64,000 nucleotides of DNA from Chryseobacterium suipulveris (GCF_022811685.1 NZ_CP094532.1:397501-461500), one strand, 5' to 3'; positions 38,254 to 47,980 are shown, counted from the stretch's first letter. The notes: generated by a model not told the origin, from the sequence alone. A program made the numbers and translations.

Positions 38254-38504
38254 CAAAAGTAATTGCAATAACCAAAGCAGAATACAAAGGAAACTTTATG
38301 ATAGAGCTGCAGTTTTCTGATGATTCGATGAAGGTTGTGGATTTCAAGTCATTTCTCGAAGAATCTAAAAACCCGATGACTAAGAAATATCTTGTTGAAA
38401 GCAATTTCAAAAAATTTAGATTAGCATATGGCGACCTGCTTTGGAGCGACTACGAAATGTGTTTTCCGATTTGGGATTTATATACAGGTAAGATTTGTGA
38501 ATAA
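38250..38504 (+). CDS. DUF2442 domain protein
   Basis: An 84-residue protein with the DUF2442 pattern: central (I/M)ELQFSDDSMKVVDFKSFLEES and the C-terminal LLWSDYEMCFPIWDLY. The ATG overlaps the stop of the DUF4160 gene by 4 nt. The two-gene arrangement, the small sizes and sporadic distribution resemble a toxin-antitoxin layout, but no activity has been shown that I can cite. It is followed by its own terminator. Confidence 0.85.
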   Translation: MTKVIAITKAEYKGNFMIELQFSDDSMKVVDFKSFLEESKNPMTKKYLVESNFKKFRLAYGDLLWSDYEMCFPIWDLYTGKICE

Positions 38505-38509
38505 TTCTG

Positions 38510-38537
38510 ATGCCCGTTTTTCAGCGGGCATTTTTAT
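38510..38537 (+). terminator. Terminator after the DUF4160/DUF2442 pair
   Basis: ATGCCCG/CGGGCAT with an 8-nt loop followed by T5, closing the unit inserted between pyrG and yidC. Confidence 0.85.
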
Positions 38538-38574
38538 TTGATGCCAAAATGCAGACCTATTTTAAAAAAATGAG

Positions 38575-38582
38575 TATTTTTG
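38575..38582 (+). promoter_or_regulatory. Candidate -7 box for yidC
   Basis: TATTTTTG, about 79 nt before the yidC ATG; the leader contains a CTTCAAACCTC-type repeat. Confidence 0.4.
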
Positions 38583-38660
38583 TCACCCAAAATAAGAGAG
38601 GTCCAAAGTTTGAAAATACTCGAGCTTTAAACCTCAAACTTCAAACCCCAAATCGTAGTA

Positions 38661-40481
38661 ATGCAGCAAAACAACGGTCTTGATAAAAACCAGCTTCTAA
38701 GCTTCGTGCTTTTCACCTTAATATTAATGGGTGGAATGTTTTATTTCCAGAACAAGCAGGCAAAAGAACAGCAGCTGAAAGATGCAGAAAATAAAGTGCA
38801 GGCGACGCAAACTGCCCAAAGCAATCCAGTGAAACCGGCGATGGTTACCAATCTGAACGACAGTGTGAAAACAACTTCGATTCAGCAGGTTGAACTGAAA
38901 AATAAGGAACTTACCTTGAATATTTCCACACTTGGCGGGCAAATTTCTACCGTGCAGCTCAACGAGTTCAAAGCGTATGACAAAGCTGCCGACAGAAACG
39001 TAAAGCCGCTCCTGCTGTTCGATAAAAATAATTCTTCGTACGGATTTCAGTTTAAAGACAAAACCGGGAAAATCTTCAATACTAAGGATTTGGTTTTTAG
39101 CCCTACTCAAAACGGTAATTCTGTGACGATGCAGGCAAATGCAAACGGAGCAATCATTCAGTTTATTTATACACTTCTCGATAAATATACCGTTGACTTT
39201 AATGTAAAAACGCAGGGACTTTCGCAATTGGTTTCCGATTCCAAAACTGATTTTGTGTGGGATTACAATGTGCGCGGCGTTGAAAAAGGGCGTTCGCAGG
39301 AGCAAACCCACACCGAATTCAACTATGCTTTCAACAACTACAAAAGTTTTGATTACGACGGCAGAACCACAATGGAGGAGCCGAAGGAAACCTTGAACTG
39401 GTTGGGTGTGAAGCAGCAGTTTTTCTCTGCAGTAATCGAGCCGCAATATGGTTTCAAAAATTCTCGCGGTCACCAGGAAATGATCGAGGAAGGTGAGTTT
39501 TTGAAGAAATTCAATTTCAACGGGCAGATCGATTTGGCAGGAAACGAGCTCAATCAGGATTTCAAATGGTATTTTATGCCGCTTGATCTGAAGCTTTTGA
39601 AATCGTATGAAGGCAAAAATTTTGACGAACTCCTTCCGCTTGGTTGGTCGTTTATCGGTACGTTGAACAGATGGTTTTTCATCCCGATGTACAACCTGAT
39701 TTCCAGTTGGGGAATTGCTGCAGGTTGGGTGATTTTCCTGATGACGATTTTTGTGAAGATCATTCTTTCGCCGGTAATGTTCAAGCAGCACAAACTCAGT
39801 GCGATGATGAGGGTAATCCGTCCGGAAATTGATGAGGTCAATAATAAATTCAAAGACGCCGATCCGATGAAGAAGCAACAGGAAGTGATGGCGGTTTACC
39901 GAAAAGCGGGCGTGAACCAGATGGCGGGCTGTTTGCCGGGGTTGATTCAGATTCCGATTTTCTACGCGCTGTTCCGCTTCTTCCCGAATATGATTGATTT
40001 GAGGGGCAAAAGTTTCTGGTTTGCAAAAGACCTTACCGCTTATGATGATGTGATCAAGCTGCCTTTCCACATTCCTTTTCTGCAGGATCACCTCAGTATT
40101 TTTGCGATTGCGTGTACTGTTGCGATTTTGATCTATACAATGATGACTGCCGGAAATATTCAGCAGCCGACGCAGCCGGGAATGCCGAATATGAAGGTTC
40201 TGATGTACATCTTCCCGATTACGTTCCTGTTTTTCCTTAATACTTCCGCATCGGGACTTTCGTGGTACTACTTTGTTTCGAATGCGATTAACGTGATTAT
40301 TATCTTAGTCATTAACTATTTAATTCTTGACGAGAAAAAAATCCACGCGCAAATTCAGGCCAACAAACAGAAAGAGCCAAAACCGGAAGGAAAATTCCAA
40401 AAGAGAATGCGCGAGATGATGGAACAGGCGCAGGAACAACAGCGTTTGCAGCAACAGCAGCAACAAAAGAAGAAAAAATAA
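38661..40481 (+). CDS. yidC: Membrane protein insertase YidC
   Basis: Inserts and folds proteins in the inner membrane, alone or with SecYEG. The 606-residue protein has the N-terminal anchor (LSFVLFTLILMGGMFYF), the large periplasmic beta domain (about 60-350), the conserved 60KD_IMP core (WGIAAGWVIFLMTIFVKIIL, MAGCLPGLIQIPIFYALF) and a glutamine/lysine-rich cytoplasmic tail. The tail ending EQQRLQQQQQQKKKK is suited to ribosome contact. Its terminator at 40502-40534 is followed by a heptamer array. Confidence 0.96.
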   Translation: MQQNNGLDKNQLLSFVLFTLILMGGMFYFQNKQAKEQQLKDAENKVQATQTAQSNPVKPAMVTNLNDSVKTTSIQQVELKNKELTLNISTLGGQISTVQLNEFKAYDKAADRNVKPLLLFDKNNSSYGFQFKDKTGKIFNTKDLVFSPTQNGNSVTMQANANGAIIQFIYTLLDKYTVDFNVKTQGLSQLVSDSKTDFVWDYNVRGVEKGRSQEQTHTEFNYAFNNYKSFDYDGRTTMEEPKETLNWLGVKQQFFSAVIEPQYGFKNSRGHQEMIEEGEFLKKFNFNGQIDLAGNELNQDFKWYFMPLDLKLLKSYEGKNFDELLPLGWSFIGTLNRWFFIPMYNLISSWGIAAGWVIFLMTIFVKIILSPVMFKQHKLSAMMRVIRPEIDEVNNKFKDADPMKKQQEVMAVYRKAGVNQMAGCLPGLIQIPIFYALFRFFPNMIDLRGKSFWFAKDLTAYDDVIKLPFHIPFLQDHLSIFAIACTVAILIYTMMTAGNIQQPTQPGMPNMKVLMYIFPITFLFFLNTSASGLSWYYFVSNAINVIIILVINYLILDEKKIHAQIQANKQKEPKPEGKFQKRMREMMEQAQEQQRLQQQQQQKKKK

Positions 40482-40501
40482 CACACCTTAATATATAGTA
40501 T

Positions 40502-40534
40502 AAAAAAACGGAAGCGACTGACTTCCGTTTTTTA
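40502..40534 (+). terminator. Terminator of yidC
   Basis: ACGGAAG/CTTCCGT with a 7-nt loop, preceded by A7 and followed by T6. Confidence 0.85.
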
Positions 40535-40536
40535 TT

Positions 40537-40566
40537 ATCACTCATCACCTATCACCCATCACTCAT
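40537..40566. repeat. Heptamer array (ATCACYN) at the rnhB stop
   Basis: Four imperfect 7-bp units (ATCACTC, ATCACCT, ATCACCC, ATCACTC) whose last unit contains the rnhB stop codon. It is the reverse complement of the nadD-end array. Confidence 0.75.
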
Positions 40567-41152
40567 AGATAAGCCGGAACGATTTTCTGTGATGTATCGT
40601 GGGTCCGTACTTGTTCAGTGCTTCACAGTGCTGTTTGGTGGCATAACCCATATTCCTGTTCCACCCATATTCTGGGAATTCGTCGTGGAGCTGGATCATC
40701 AGTTGGTCGCGATAATTTTTGGCGAGGATTGAAGCGCAGGCGATGGAGAGCACTTTTGAATCACCTTTAACGACGCATTGATGGGGAATATAGTTGTAGG
40801 GATGAAATTTGTTTCCATCCACTACGATGAATTCAGGTGGGTTCTTCAATTGGTCGAGTGCGAGATGCATTGCGTGGATGCTCGCGTTGAGGATGTTGTG
40901 CTGGTCAATCAGCGCGGGTGAAATCTCGGCGACGGCGAATTCTTTAACGTTGCTTTTTATATAGTCGTCAAGATCGGTTCTTTGTTTAAAAGTTAACTTT
41001 TTGGAATCATTAACCAAATTTTGGTTAAAATTTTCATCGAGGATTACCGCTGCGGCGACAACCGGACCACACAGGCAACCTCGGCCGACTTCGTCGCAAC
41101 CTGCTTCAATAGAAAGATTTGACCATTTTTTTATTAAATCCACAATAAACAA
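40559..41152 (-). CDS. rnhB: Ribonuclease HII
   Basis: Cleaves RNA in RNA-DNA hybrids and at single ribonucleotides in DNA. The 197-residue protein has the four catalytic acids in family contexts: GCDEVGRG (Asp20, Glu21), VVDGNKF (Asp112) and VVKGDSK (Asp131). The C-terminus is short and its stop codon lies in the repeat array. It is convergent with yidC. Confidence 0.95.
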   Translation of the reverse strand: MFIVDLIKKWSNLSIEAGCDEVGRGCLCGPVVAAAVILDENFNQNLVNDSKKLTFKQRTDLDDYIKSNVKEFAVAEISPALIDQHNILNASIHAMHLALDQLKNPPEFIVVDGNKFHPYNYIPHQCVVKGDSKVLSIACASILAKNYRDQLMIQLHDEFPEYGWNRNMGYATKQHCEALNKYGPTIHHRKSFRLIYE

Positions 41153-41222
41153 ATTAAATAGGCGTTTGAAATTATGACGAATGTCATATTACAAATTTAT
41201 TAAGAATTTTTTAACAAAAAAT

Positions 41223-41254
41223 TTTGTCGTTTAAGGAAAGTTTTGCACATTTGT
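41223..41254 (+). promoter_or_regulatory. Promoter of the SusC/SusD pair
   Basis: TTTG (41223-41226), 20 nt, CACATTTG (41247-41254): near match to TTTG-N20-TAnnTTTG, with the ATG 24 nt further on. Confidence 0.6.
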
Positions 41255-41277
41255 CTATTGAAAAAATTTAATTTGAT

Positions 41278-44200
41278 ATGAAGAAACTAACAACAAGCGT
41301 TCTGGCTGTCGTTTTAACTTCCTCATTTGCTTTGGTAAATGCACAGAAGGTGGACACTGCGAGAACACAGGATATCGAGGGCGTTGTAGTGACGGCTCTT
41401 GGTATTAAAAGAGAAAGAAAATCTTTAGGTTACGCTACTCAGAGCGTTAAAGCTGAAGATATTGTAAAATCTCCTACCAATAACTTTACAAGTAACCTTT
41501 CGGGTAAAGTAGCTGGTTTGAACATCAAGAGCAGTGGTAACATTGGTGGTTCGGTAGACGTTACCTTAAGAGGTTACCGTTCTATGACTGGAAACAACTC
41601 TGTACTGTTTGTTGTAGATGGAGCGCCGCTAATTAACTCCTACACAAGTATCAATACTTCTGGATTGGCGATCGATACCGGAAACACAATTTCCGACATC
41701 AACCCTGAAGACATTGCAGAAGTAAACGTACTGAAAGGTGCGGCTGCAACCGCCCTTTATGGTTCACGTGCTGCGAATGGTGCGATTATCATTACGACTA
41801 AGAAAGGGAAAAGATCACAGAAGTTAGATATTGATCTTTCTTCATCAATTTCTTATTCGGCAATCAATAAAGAAACCTTCCCAACTTATCAAGATAAGTA
41901 CGGTCAAGGTTATGGTACCGGATATGGCTATGCTCCTAATGATTTCTTTGAAGAGTATAATGGGCAACCTATGTCTCCACTTTATGAAGATGCTTCTTAC
42001 GGGGCGGCTTATGATCCAAATCTTATGGTATGGCAGTATACAGCTTTTATCCCTGGATCAAAAGATTTTGGCAAAGCGACTCCCTGGGTAAAAGCAGCGC
42101 ATGATCCTTCATATTTATTTGAAAAAGCGTTTAATTTCAATAACTCTATTTCGGTTTCGAAAGGGAATGATGTTGCATCTTTCCGTTTGTCTTATCAAAA
42201 CTCACAAGGAAACGATATCTTACCAAACTCACGGTTAGATAAGAACGCGTTTACCGGTAATGCTTCTTACAAGATTGCTGATAACTTGACTGCAAATTTG
42301 TATGCAACTTACGTAACTCAGGGTACTGTTGGTAAAAACCCAACCGGTTACCATGGTATGATGGGTAACTTCCGTCAGTGGTGGGCTACAAACGTGGACA
42401 TGTATGACCAAAGGGATCTTTATTTCATGGACAGAAAAAATAATTCATGGAATATGATGGATCCTGAAAATACTGCGCCGCTTTATTGGGATAACCCTTA
42501 TTTCCGTCTGTACGAAAACTACGTTACCGACTCAAGACAGAGATTTGCAGGAAACTTCAGTGTAAGCTATGATGTTACGAGCAAGATCAACTTATTGGGT
42601 AGAGTATCTCATGACGGCTTTAACTATATGATTGACGAGAGAAGAGCTGTTGGCTCACTACCTGATGCAATGTCAATCGGACCTGGTACCGGAAACCACC
42701 CTTCAGGATACGCCGTTGTGAATCAAAAGAGAAATGAAGAAAACTTCGACTTCATTGCAACCTATAAAGATGATGTTACTGAAAACATTAACTTGACTGC
42801 ATTAGTTGGAACCAACGTTAACATACAAAAGTTCTATTCGAATTCACAAAGTACACAGGGGGGATTAGTTATTCCAGGAGTATATTCAGTTACGAATAGT
42901 GCTTCAGCTCCGAACGCACCGATTATAAGAGATACTCAGAAAAATATCTATGGTATTTTTGGTCAGGCATCATTAGGATTCTTCGATACTTACTTCTTGG
43001 AGGGTTCAATCAGAAGAGACGTTTCAACTGCTTTGCCTGCTGAGAATAGAGTATACTGGTATCCATCTGTTTCTGCAAGTATGGTGATTTCTAACTGGGA
43101 CTTCTTGAAAGACTCAGCATTGAACTTTGGTAAAATTAGAGCATCCTATGCTGTAGTTGGTAATGACACGGATCCAAACCAAATTATGAACCAATATAAC
43201 GTAGGAACAACTTTCGGCACACCAACTTTCTTTTATAATACAACTGCGAAGAACCCTAACTTGAAACCAGAGAAAACTAAGTCTTTGGAAGCGGGTATCA
43301 ATTTGCAATTCTTCAAAAACCGTCTGGGATTAGATTTTGGATGGTTTAGAAGTGATACTTCCGATCAGCTTCTTGCGCTTCCTGTAACACTTTCTTCAGG
43401 TGTGGCAGCGAAATTCCAGAATGTTGGTAACATGAGATCTCAAGGTATGGAAGTTGCCCTGAATTTGGTACCGGTGAAAACAAGCGACTTTACTTGGGGG
43501 CTCGACCTGAACTGGTCTAACCCACGTTCTAAAGTTACAGAACTAGCTTCAGGTGTGGAGAATATTACTTTGGGATCGTTCCAGGGTGGTGTAACTATTA
43601 ACGCTTCTTTGAACGACGATTATGGTACCATCAAAGGATCTGATTTTGTTTATGACTCAAATGGTAATAAGATCATCTCTGCTGCAACTGGAAAATATCT
43701 TACTTCAAATACCAATTCTGTGATTGGTAATATGCAGGCAGATTGGTTTGGTAGTGTTATTAACCGCCTTTCTTACAAAAATTTGGCATTGTCATTCCAA
43801 GTTGACGTTAAGCAGGGAGGTTCAATCTTCTCTCTTGACCAGTACTATGGTTTGGCAACCGGTCTTTATCCTGAAACAGTTTTCATCAATGATTTAGGAA
43901 ACCCTGTTAGAAACTCTTTAGCTGATGGTGGTGGGTTAATTTTGCCAGGTGTTGTAAATACCGGTACTGCTGCAAACCCTAACTATGTTCCGAATACAAA
44001 AAGAATTGATGCAGAATCATTCAATGCGTTTGGTTATCAAGCATATCCTGCGTCGCAGTTTGTATATGACGCTTCGTATATTAAGTTAAGAGAAGCAGCG
44101 ATTACTTACTCACTTCCTAAGAAATTCTTAACATCTACATTTATTCAGGGAGCTTCATTCAGCTTGATCGGAAACAACCTTTGGATCATCAAGAAGCACA

Positions 44201-44313
44201 TTCCTTATGCAGATCCTGAATCAGGATTAAGTGCTGGTAACGTACAAGGTTATCAAACCAGTGTTCTTCCAACAACAAGAACAGTTTCTTTCAATGTTAG
44301 ACTTAACTTTTAA
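41278..44313 (+). CDS. SusC/RagA-family TonB-dependent receptor
   Basis: A 1011-residue outer membrane transporter with signal peptide (AVVLTSSFALVNAQ), TonB box region (IEGVVVTALGIKRE), a plug domain (LSGKVAGLNI..., IVVDGAPL-like FVVDGAPLI, LKGAAATALYGSRAANGAIIITTKKGK) and a 22-strand barrel ending SFNVRLNF. It lacks the N-terminal carboxypeptidase-like domain found in many SusC proteins. It works with the SusD lipoprotein encoded 9 nt downstream to import an oligomer. No glycoside hydrolase, peptidase or sensor is adjacent, so the substrate is not indicated. Confidence 0.93.
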   Translation: MKKLTTSVLAVVLTSSFALVNAQKVDTARTQDIEGVVVTALGIKRERKSLGYATQSVKAEDIVKSPTNNFTSNLSGKVAGLNIKSSGNIGGSVDVTLRGYRSMTGNNSVLFVVDGAPLINSYTSINTSGLAIDTGNTISDINPEDIAEVNVLKGAAATALYGSRAANGAIIITTKKGKRSQKLDIDLSSSISYSAINKETFPTYQDKYGQGYGTGYGYAPNDFFEEYNGQPMSPLYEDASYGAAYDPNLMVWQYTAFIPGSKDFGKATPWVKAAHDPSYLFEKAFNFNNSISVSKGNDVASFRLSYQNSQGNDILPNSRLDKNAFTGNASYKIADNLTANLYATYVTQGTVGKNPTGYHGMMGNFRQWWATNVDMYDQRDLYFMDRKNNSWNMMDPENTAPLYWDNPYFRLYENYVTDSRQRFAGNFSVSYDVTSKINLLGRVSHDGFNYMIDERRAVGSLPDAMSIGPGTGNHPSGYAVVNQKRNEENFDFIATYKDDVTENINLTALVGTNVNIQKFYSNSQSTQGGLVIPGVYSVTNSASAPNAPIIRDTQKNIYGIFGQASLGFFDTYFLEGSIRRDVSTALPAENRVYWYPSVSASMVISNWDFLKDSALNFGKIRASYAVVGNDTDPNQIMNQYNVGTTFGTPTFFYNTTAKNPNLKPEKTKSLEAGINLQFFKNRLGLDFGWFRSDTSDQLLALPVTLSSGVAAKFQNVGNMRSQGMEVALNLVPVKTSDFTWGLDLNWSNPRSKVTELASGVENITLGSFQGGVTINASLNDDYGTIKGSDFVYDSNGNKIISAATGKYLTSNTNSVIGNMQADWFGSVINRLSYKNLALSFQVDVKQGGSIFSLDQYYGLATGLYPETVFINDLGNPVRNSLADGGGLILPGVVNTGTAANPNYVPNTKRIDAESFNAFGYQAYPASQFVYDASYIKLREAAITYSLPKKFLTSTFIQGASFSLIGNNLWIIKKHIPYADPESGLSAGNVQGYQTSVLPTTRTVSFNVRLNF

Positions 44314-44322
44314 TTAAAAAAA

Positions 44323-45978
44323 ATGAAAAAAATATTAGCATCAATATTATTGGTTACTTTACTGCAGTCTTGCGGAAGAGAATCAATGTCGGAGATCAAC
44401 ACTGACCCGAACAGCTACTATACTGCAACTCCCGCTACATTGTTAACTTATGCGGAAAAGCAGTTGGCAGACTATGTTACAACTCCGAACGTTAACATCA
44501 ACAACTTCAGACTGACAATGCAGTACTGGCAGGAAACAACTTACATCGATGAAAGTAATTATGACTTTTCAACGCGTAATGTTTCAAACAATGTGTGGAC
44601 TTACTTGTATATCAGATCACTTAAGAACTTATCTGAAGCGAAAAAATTGGTTAACCAATATGCGCCTACAGCTAGTGAAGCTGCTACTTGGCCTGCCACA
44701 AAAGCTAATCAGTTAGCTATTTTGGATTTGCTGCAAGTTTATAGCTACCAGTTATTAGTGGATGCAAATGGGGACGTTCCTTATTCTGAAGCAGGTGACA
44801 TCGATGCGCACCCACTACCAAAATATGATTCAGGTAAGGACATTTACGCAAGTCTTATTTCGAGAACGAAGCAAGATATCGCAAGCTTGACAAGTGGGAA
44901 GAGTTTTTCATCTGGTGAAAAATTCTACAACGGTGATGTTACAAAGTGGAAAAAGTTTGCAAACTCTTTACTTTTGAAATTAGCGATCGGTATTGCAGAT
45001 TCTGATCCTGCACTTGCTCAAGCTACTGCTCAACAAGCAATTGCCGGTGGAGTTTTTGCGTCAAAAGCAGATGATGCTTTGATGCCTTATGCCGCTTCTC
45101 CTAACTATAGCCAGCTTTACGCCAACTTGGTTGCAAGTAATAGAAATGACTATGTAGCTGGGAAAACTTTGGTTGATTATATGAATGCTGGTAATGATGT
45201 TAGAAGAGATGTTTATTTCCAAAAGAATGTGCATTACTTAGCAGGTGTTGTTACAGGAGTTACTGGAAGTACAATCACATTTGATCCAGCTGATCCAGCA
45301 GCACCAGTTGCACCGCAAGTTGGTGATCAGGTTTTTGTAATGCCAAATACATTGGTGGGAACAATCACGAGCATCTCTGGAAATTCATTCACGCTTAGTG
45401 GTTATAAAGAAGGTTCTGTTATTCCTGATAATAATTTGGGATATAGTTTCTACTATCGTGGAGGTACGATTGGAGCGAGATCTTCTTTCAACTCATTCTC
45501 GAGAGCAGGTGCATTTGCTTACGCAGTTTCTACACCAGGAATCCTGTTGAACTATACAGAAGTTGCTTTCTACTTAGCTGAAGCTTCTGCAAGATGGGGA
45601 ATTGGAGGGGATCCAGCAACCAACTATGCAAACGCGGTTACTGCTTCCTTCTTGCAATGGGGTAAAACTGCTGCTGAAGCGACTGCTTATCTTGCAACGC
45701 ATCCTTATGATGCTACCAATTGGAAAAAGTCAATCGGTGAGCAAGCTTGGGTAGCAATGTATGACCAACCGCTGAACAGTTTCAATTTCTGGAGACGTCT
45801 TGACTATCCTGTAATGAGTCCAGCTGTTGCTGCAGTTGCTGAGTCTGAAGGAAAAATTCCTGTTCGTTTGAAATATCCAGTTACAGAACAATCAACAAAT
45901 CCAACTAATTATGAGGCGGGATCCGCGGCAATTGGTGGAGACAAACTTACAACCAAACTGTTCTGGGACAAAAACTAA
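44323..45978 (+). CDS. SusD/RagB-family nutrient-binding lipoprotein with an internal insert
   Basis: A 551-residue lipoprotein (lipobox LLQSC, Cys17) with the SusD-like_2 pattern: ATPATLLTYAEKQLADYV, the TPR-rich core, DVPYSEAG and a C-terminal VRLKYPV.EQ.TN block. It caps the SusC barrel and captures substrate. Between residues about 305 and 378 lies a stretch with beta-rich, repeat-like character (GVVTGVTGSTITFDPADPA, GTITSISGNSFTLSG) that looks like a small inserted domain, where relatives usually go directly from DVRRDVYF to FYYRG. The pair is closed by a UUCG-type terminator. Confidence 0.9.
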   Translation: MKKILASILLVTLLQSCGRESMSEINTDPNSYYTATPATLLTYAEKQLADYVTTPNVNINNFRLTMQYWQETTYIDESNYDFSTRNVSNNVWTYLYIRSLKNLSEAKKLVNQYAPTASEAATWPATKANQLAILDLLQVYSYQLLVDANGDVPYSEAGDIDAHPLPKYDSGKDIYASLISRTKQDIASLTSGKSFSSGEKFYNGDVTKWKKFANSLLLKLAIGIADSDPALAQATAQQAIAGGVFASKADDALMPYAASPNYSQLYANLVASNRNDYVAGKTLVDYMNAGNDVRRDVYFQKNVHYLAGVVTGVTGSTITFDPADPAAPVAPQVGDQVFVMPNTLVGTITSISGNSFTLSGYKEGSVIPDNNLGYSFYYRGGTIGARSSFNSFSRAGAFAYAVSTPGILLNYTEVAFYLAEASARWGIGGDPATNYANAVTASFLQWGKTAAEATAYLATHPYDATNWKKSIGEQAWVAMYDQPLNSFNFWRRLDYPVMSPAVAAVAESEGKIPVRLKYPVTEQSTNPTNYEAGSAAIGGDKLTTKLFWDKN

Positions 45979-45998
45979 TCAAATTTAGTATATACCTC

Positions 45999-46024
45999 AA
46001 ACCACTCTTCGGAGTGGTTTTTTT
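45999..46024 (+). terminator. Terminator of the SusC/SusD operon
   Basis: AAACCACTC-TTCG-GAGTGGTTT with a stable TTCG tetraloop and a T7 tail. Confidence 0.92.
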
Positions 46025-46031
46025 ATTTCCG

Positions 46032-46039
46032 TATATTTG
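46032..46039 (+). promoter_or_regulatory. Candidate -7 box for argS
   Basis: TATATTTG 18 nt before the argS ATG, directly after the SusD terminator. Confidence 0.45.
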
Positions 46040-46056
46040 TAACTCAATTTTTTCCA

Positions 46057-47835
46057 ATGAATATCAAAGACCTTATTCAACATAAACTGGCTGAAATCGT
46101 CCAGACCAACTATCAGTTAGAAGATCAGAACAATCCCAAACCGGTGACACTCGAAGTCCAGCAAAACAAGACTGAGTACGAAGGAGATTTTACTATCGTC
46201 ACTTTTCCTTTGGTTAAAATTTTGAAAAAAAGTCCAGACCAGATTGCAACAGATTTGGGAAACGCGCTCTCTACAAGGACAGATTTTGTTCAGAGCTACC
46301 ACGTGGTAAAAGGTTTTCTGAATTTTAAAGTGAAGAACGAATTCTTTCTTGATAACTTCAATTCCATTAAAGAAAATTTCGACAAAGTTGAAGACAAAAA
46401 CAAAATGGTAATGGTGGAATATTCTTCGCCAAACACCAATAAGCCGCTGCACTTGGGACACATCAGAAACAATCTTCTGGGGTACTCCGTTTCGCAAATC
46501 TTAAAAGCGGATGGTTATGAAGTCATCAAAACCCAAATCATCAACGACCGCGGAATCCATATCTGCAAATCAATGCTTGCATGGGAAAAATTCGGAAATG
46601 GCGCAACGCCGCAGTCAACCCAAACCAAAGGCGATAAGTTGGTCGGGAATTATTATGTAGAATTCGACAAAAATTACAAAGCACAAATCAAGGAATTGAC
46701 CGAAAAAGGACAGTCGGAAGATGAAGCCAAAAAGAACGCACCGATTATTCAAGAAGCCCAGAAAATGCTCATCGATTGGGAAAAGGGCGACGAGAAAGTT
46801 CGGTCTCTGTGGAACGAAATGAATTCGTGGGTATATGATGGTTTTAATGAGACCTATCAACGACTCGGCGTAGATTTCGACCAGGTTCAGTACGAAAGCA
46901 ATACCTATATTTTAGGCAAAGATTTGATTCAGGAGGGTTTAAATAAAGGGGTTTTATACAGAAAAGACGACGGTTCTGTTTGGTGCGATCTCACCGACGA
47001 AGGACTCGACCACAAACTTCTGCTTCGTTCCGACGGAACCTCGGTCTATATGACCCAGGATTTGGGAACCGCCGTGCAACGTTTCAAGGAAAACAACATC
47101 CAGAAATTGATTTACACGGTGGGAAATGAGCAGGATTATCATTTTGACGTCCTCTTTAAAATCCTCAAAAAATTGGGTTACAACTGGGCAGAAAACCTGT
47201 ACCACCTTTCTTACGGAATGGTTGAACTACCGGAAGGAAAAATGAAATCCCGCGAAGGAACCGTTGTTGACGCCGATGATCTGATGCAGGAAATGTACGA
47301 AACCGCAAAAGAAAAAGCGGAAGAACTTGGCAAACTTGAAAATCTTTCACCCGAAGAAAAGGAGAAATCTTACGAAACCGTCGGAATCGGTGCACTGAAA
47401 TATTTTATGCTGAAAGTGGATCCTAAAAAGAAAATGCTCTTTAATCCCAAAGAAAGCATCGACTTCAACGGAAATACGGGACCTTTTATCCAGTACACTT
47501 ACGCAAGGATCCAGTCGTTGCTCAACAAAGCCAATTATCATGAACAAAAAGTTTCAGATTATGAAATGAATGAATCCGAGAAGGAACTGGTCGCCAATCT
47601 TTCCAATTTCAAGGAAGTGATTGCTAAAGCAGCGGAAACGCTTTCTCCTGCGTTGGTTGCGAATTATGTTTACGATTTGGTGAAATCCTACAACTCGTTT
47701 TACCAGAACAACCCGATCCTCAATCAGGACGACGATAACGCAAAACAGTTCCGTCTGCAACTTTCAGAACTTACAGGGAAAACCATCAAGAAAGGACTTT
47801 CGTTATTGGGAATCGGAACGGTGGATAGGATGTAG
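46057..47835 (+). CDS. argS: Arginyl-tRNA synthetase
   Basis: Charges tRNA-Arg. The 592-residue class I synthetase has the N-terminal additional domain, the HIGH motif as HLGH in NTNKPLHLGHIRN, LWCD-type and the KMSK-equivalent GKMKSREG, then the DALR anticodon-binding domain with AETLSPALVANYVYDL at the C-terminus. The length is normal. Its stop is followed by a repeat-rich spacer. Confidence 0.96.
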   Translation: MNIKDLIQHKLAEIVQTNYQLEDQNNPKPVTLEVQQNKTEYEGDFTIVTFPLVKILKKSPDQIATDLGNALSTRTDFVQSYHVVKGFLNFKVKNEFFLDNFNSIKENFDKVEDKNKMVMVEYSSPNTNKPLHLGHIRNNLLGYSVSQILKADGYEVIKTQIINDRGIHICKSMLAWEKFGNGATPQSTQTKGDKLVGNYYVEFDKNYKAQIKELTEKGQSEDEAKKNAPIIQEAQKMLIDWEKGDEKVRSLWNEMNSWVYDGFNETYQRLGVDFDQVQYESNTYILGKDLIQEGLNKGVLYRKDDGSVWCDLTDEGLDHKLLLRSDGTSVYMTQDLGTAVQRFKENNIQKLIYTVGNEQDYHFDVLFKILKKLGYNWAENLYHLSYGMVELPEGKMKSREGTVVDADDLMQEMYETAKEKAEELGKLENLSPEEKEKSYETVGIGALKYFMLKVDPKKKMLFNPKESIDFNGNTGPFIQYTYARIQSLLNKANYHEQKVSDYEMNESEKELVANLSNFKEVIAKAAETLSPALVANYVYDLVKSYNSFYQNNPILNQDDDNAKQFRLQLSELTGKTIKKGLSLLGIGTVDRM

Positions 47836-47980
47836 GGAAGAGCCAAGGAAAAAGAGCCAAGAGCCAAGGAAAAAGAGCCAAGAGCCAAGGCAAAAGAGTG
47901 AAGAGACAAGAAGTTGGAGAGTTGGAGAGTGGGTGAGTTGGAGTGGTGGAGAATGATAAGTGATAGGTGATAATTCGGAG
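47836..47980. repeat. Mixed short tandem repeats after argS
   Basis: Consecutive degenerate arrays of different unit: GAGCCAAGGAAAA (three to four copies, 47838-47900), GTTGGAGAG (about 47910-47950) and TGATAGG (47954-47975). The 270 nt that follow to 48250 hold a half copy of the 50131-50192 hairpin and otherwise nothing I can assign. Confidence 0.7.

Noticed and set aside
38724..40091. Minus-strand frame of 455 residues opposite yidC
   Set aside because: It is the antisense of yidC with His/Arg-rich composition and no family match.
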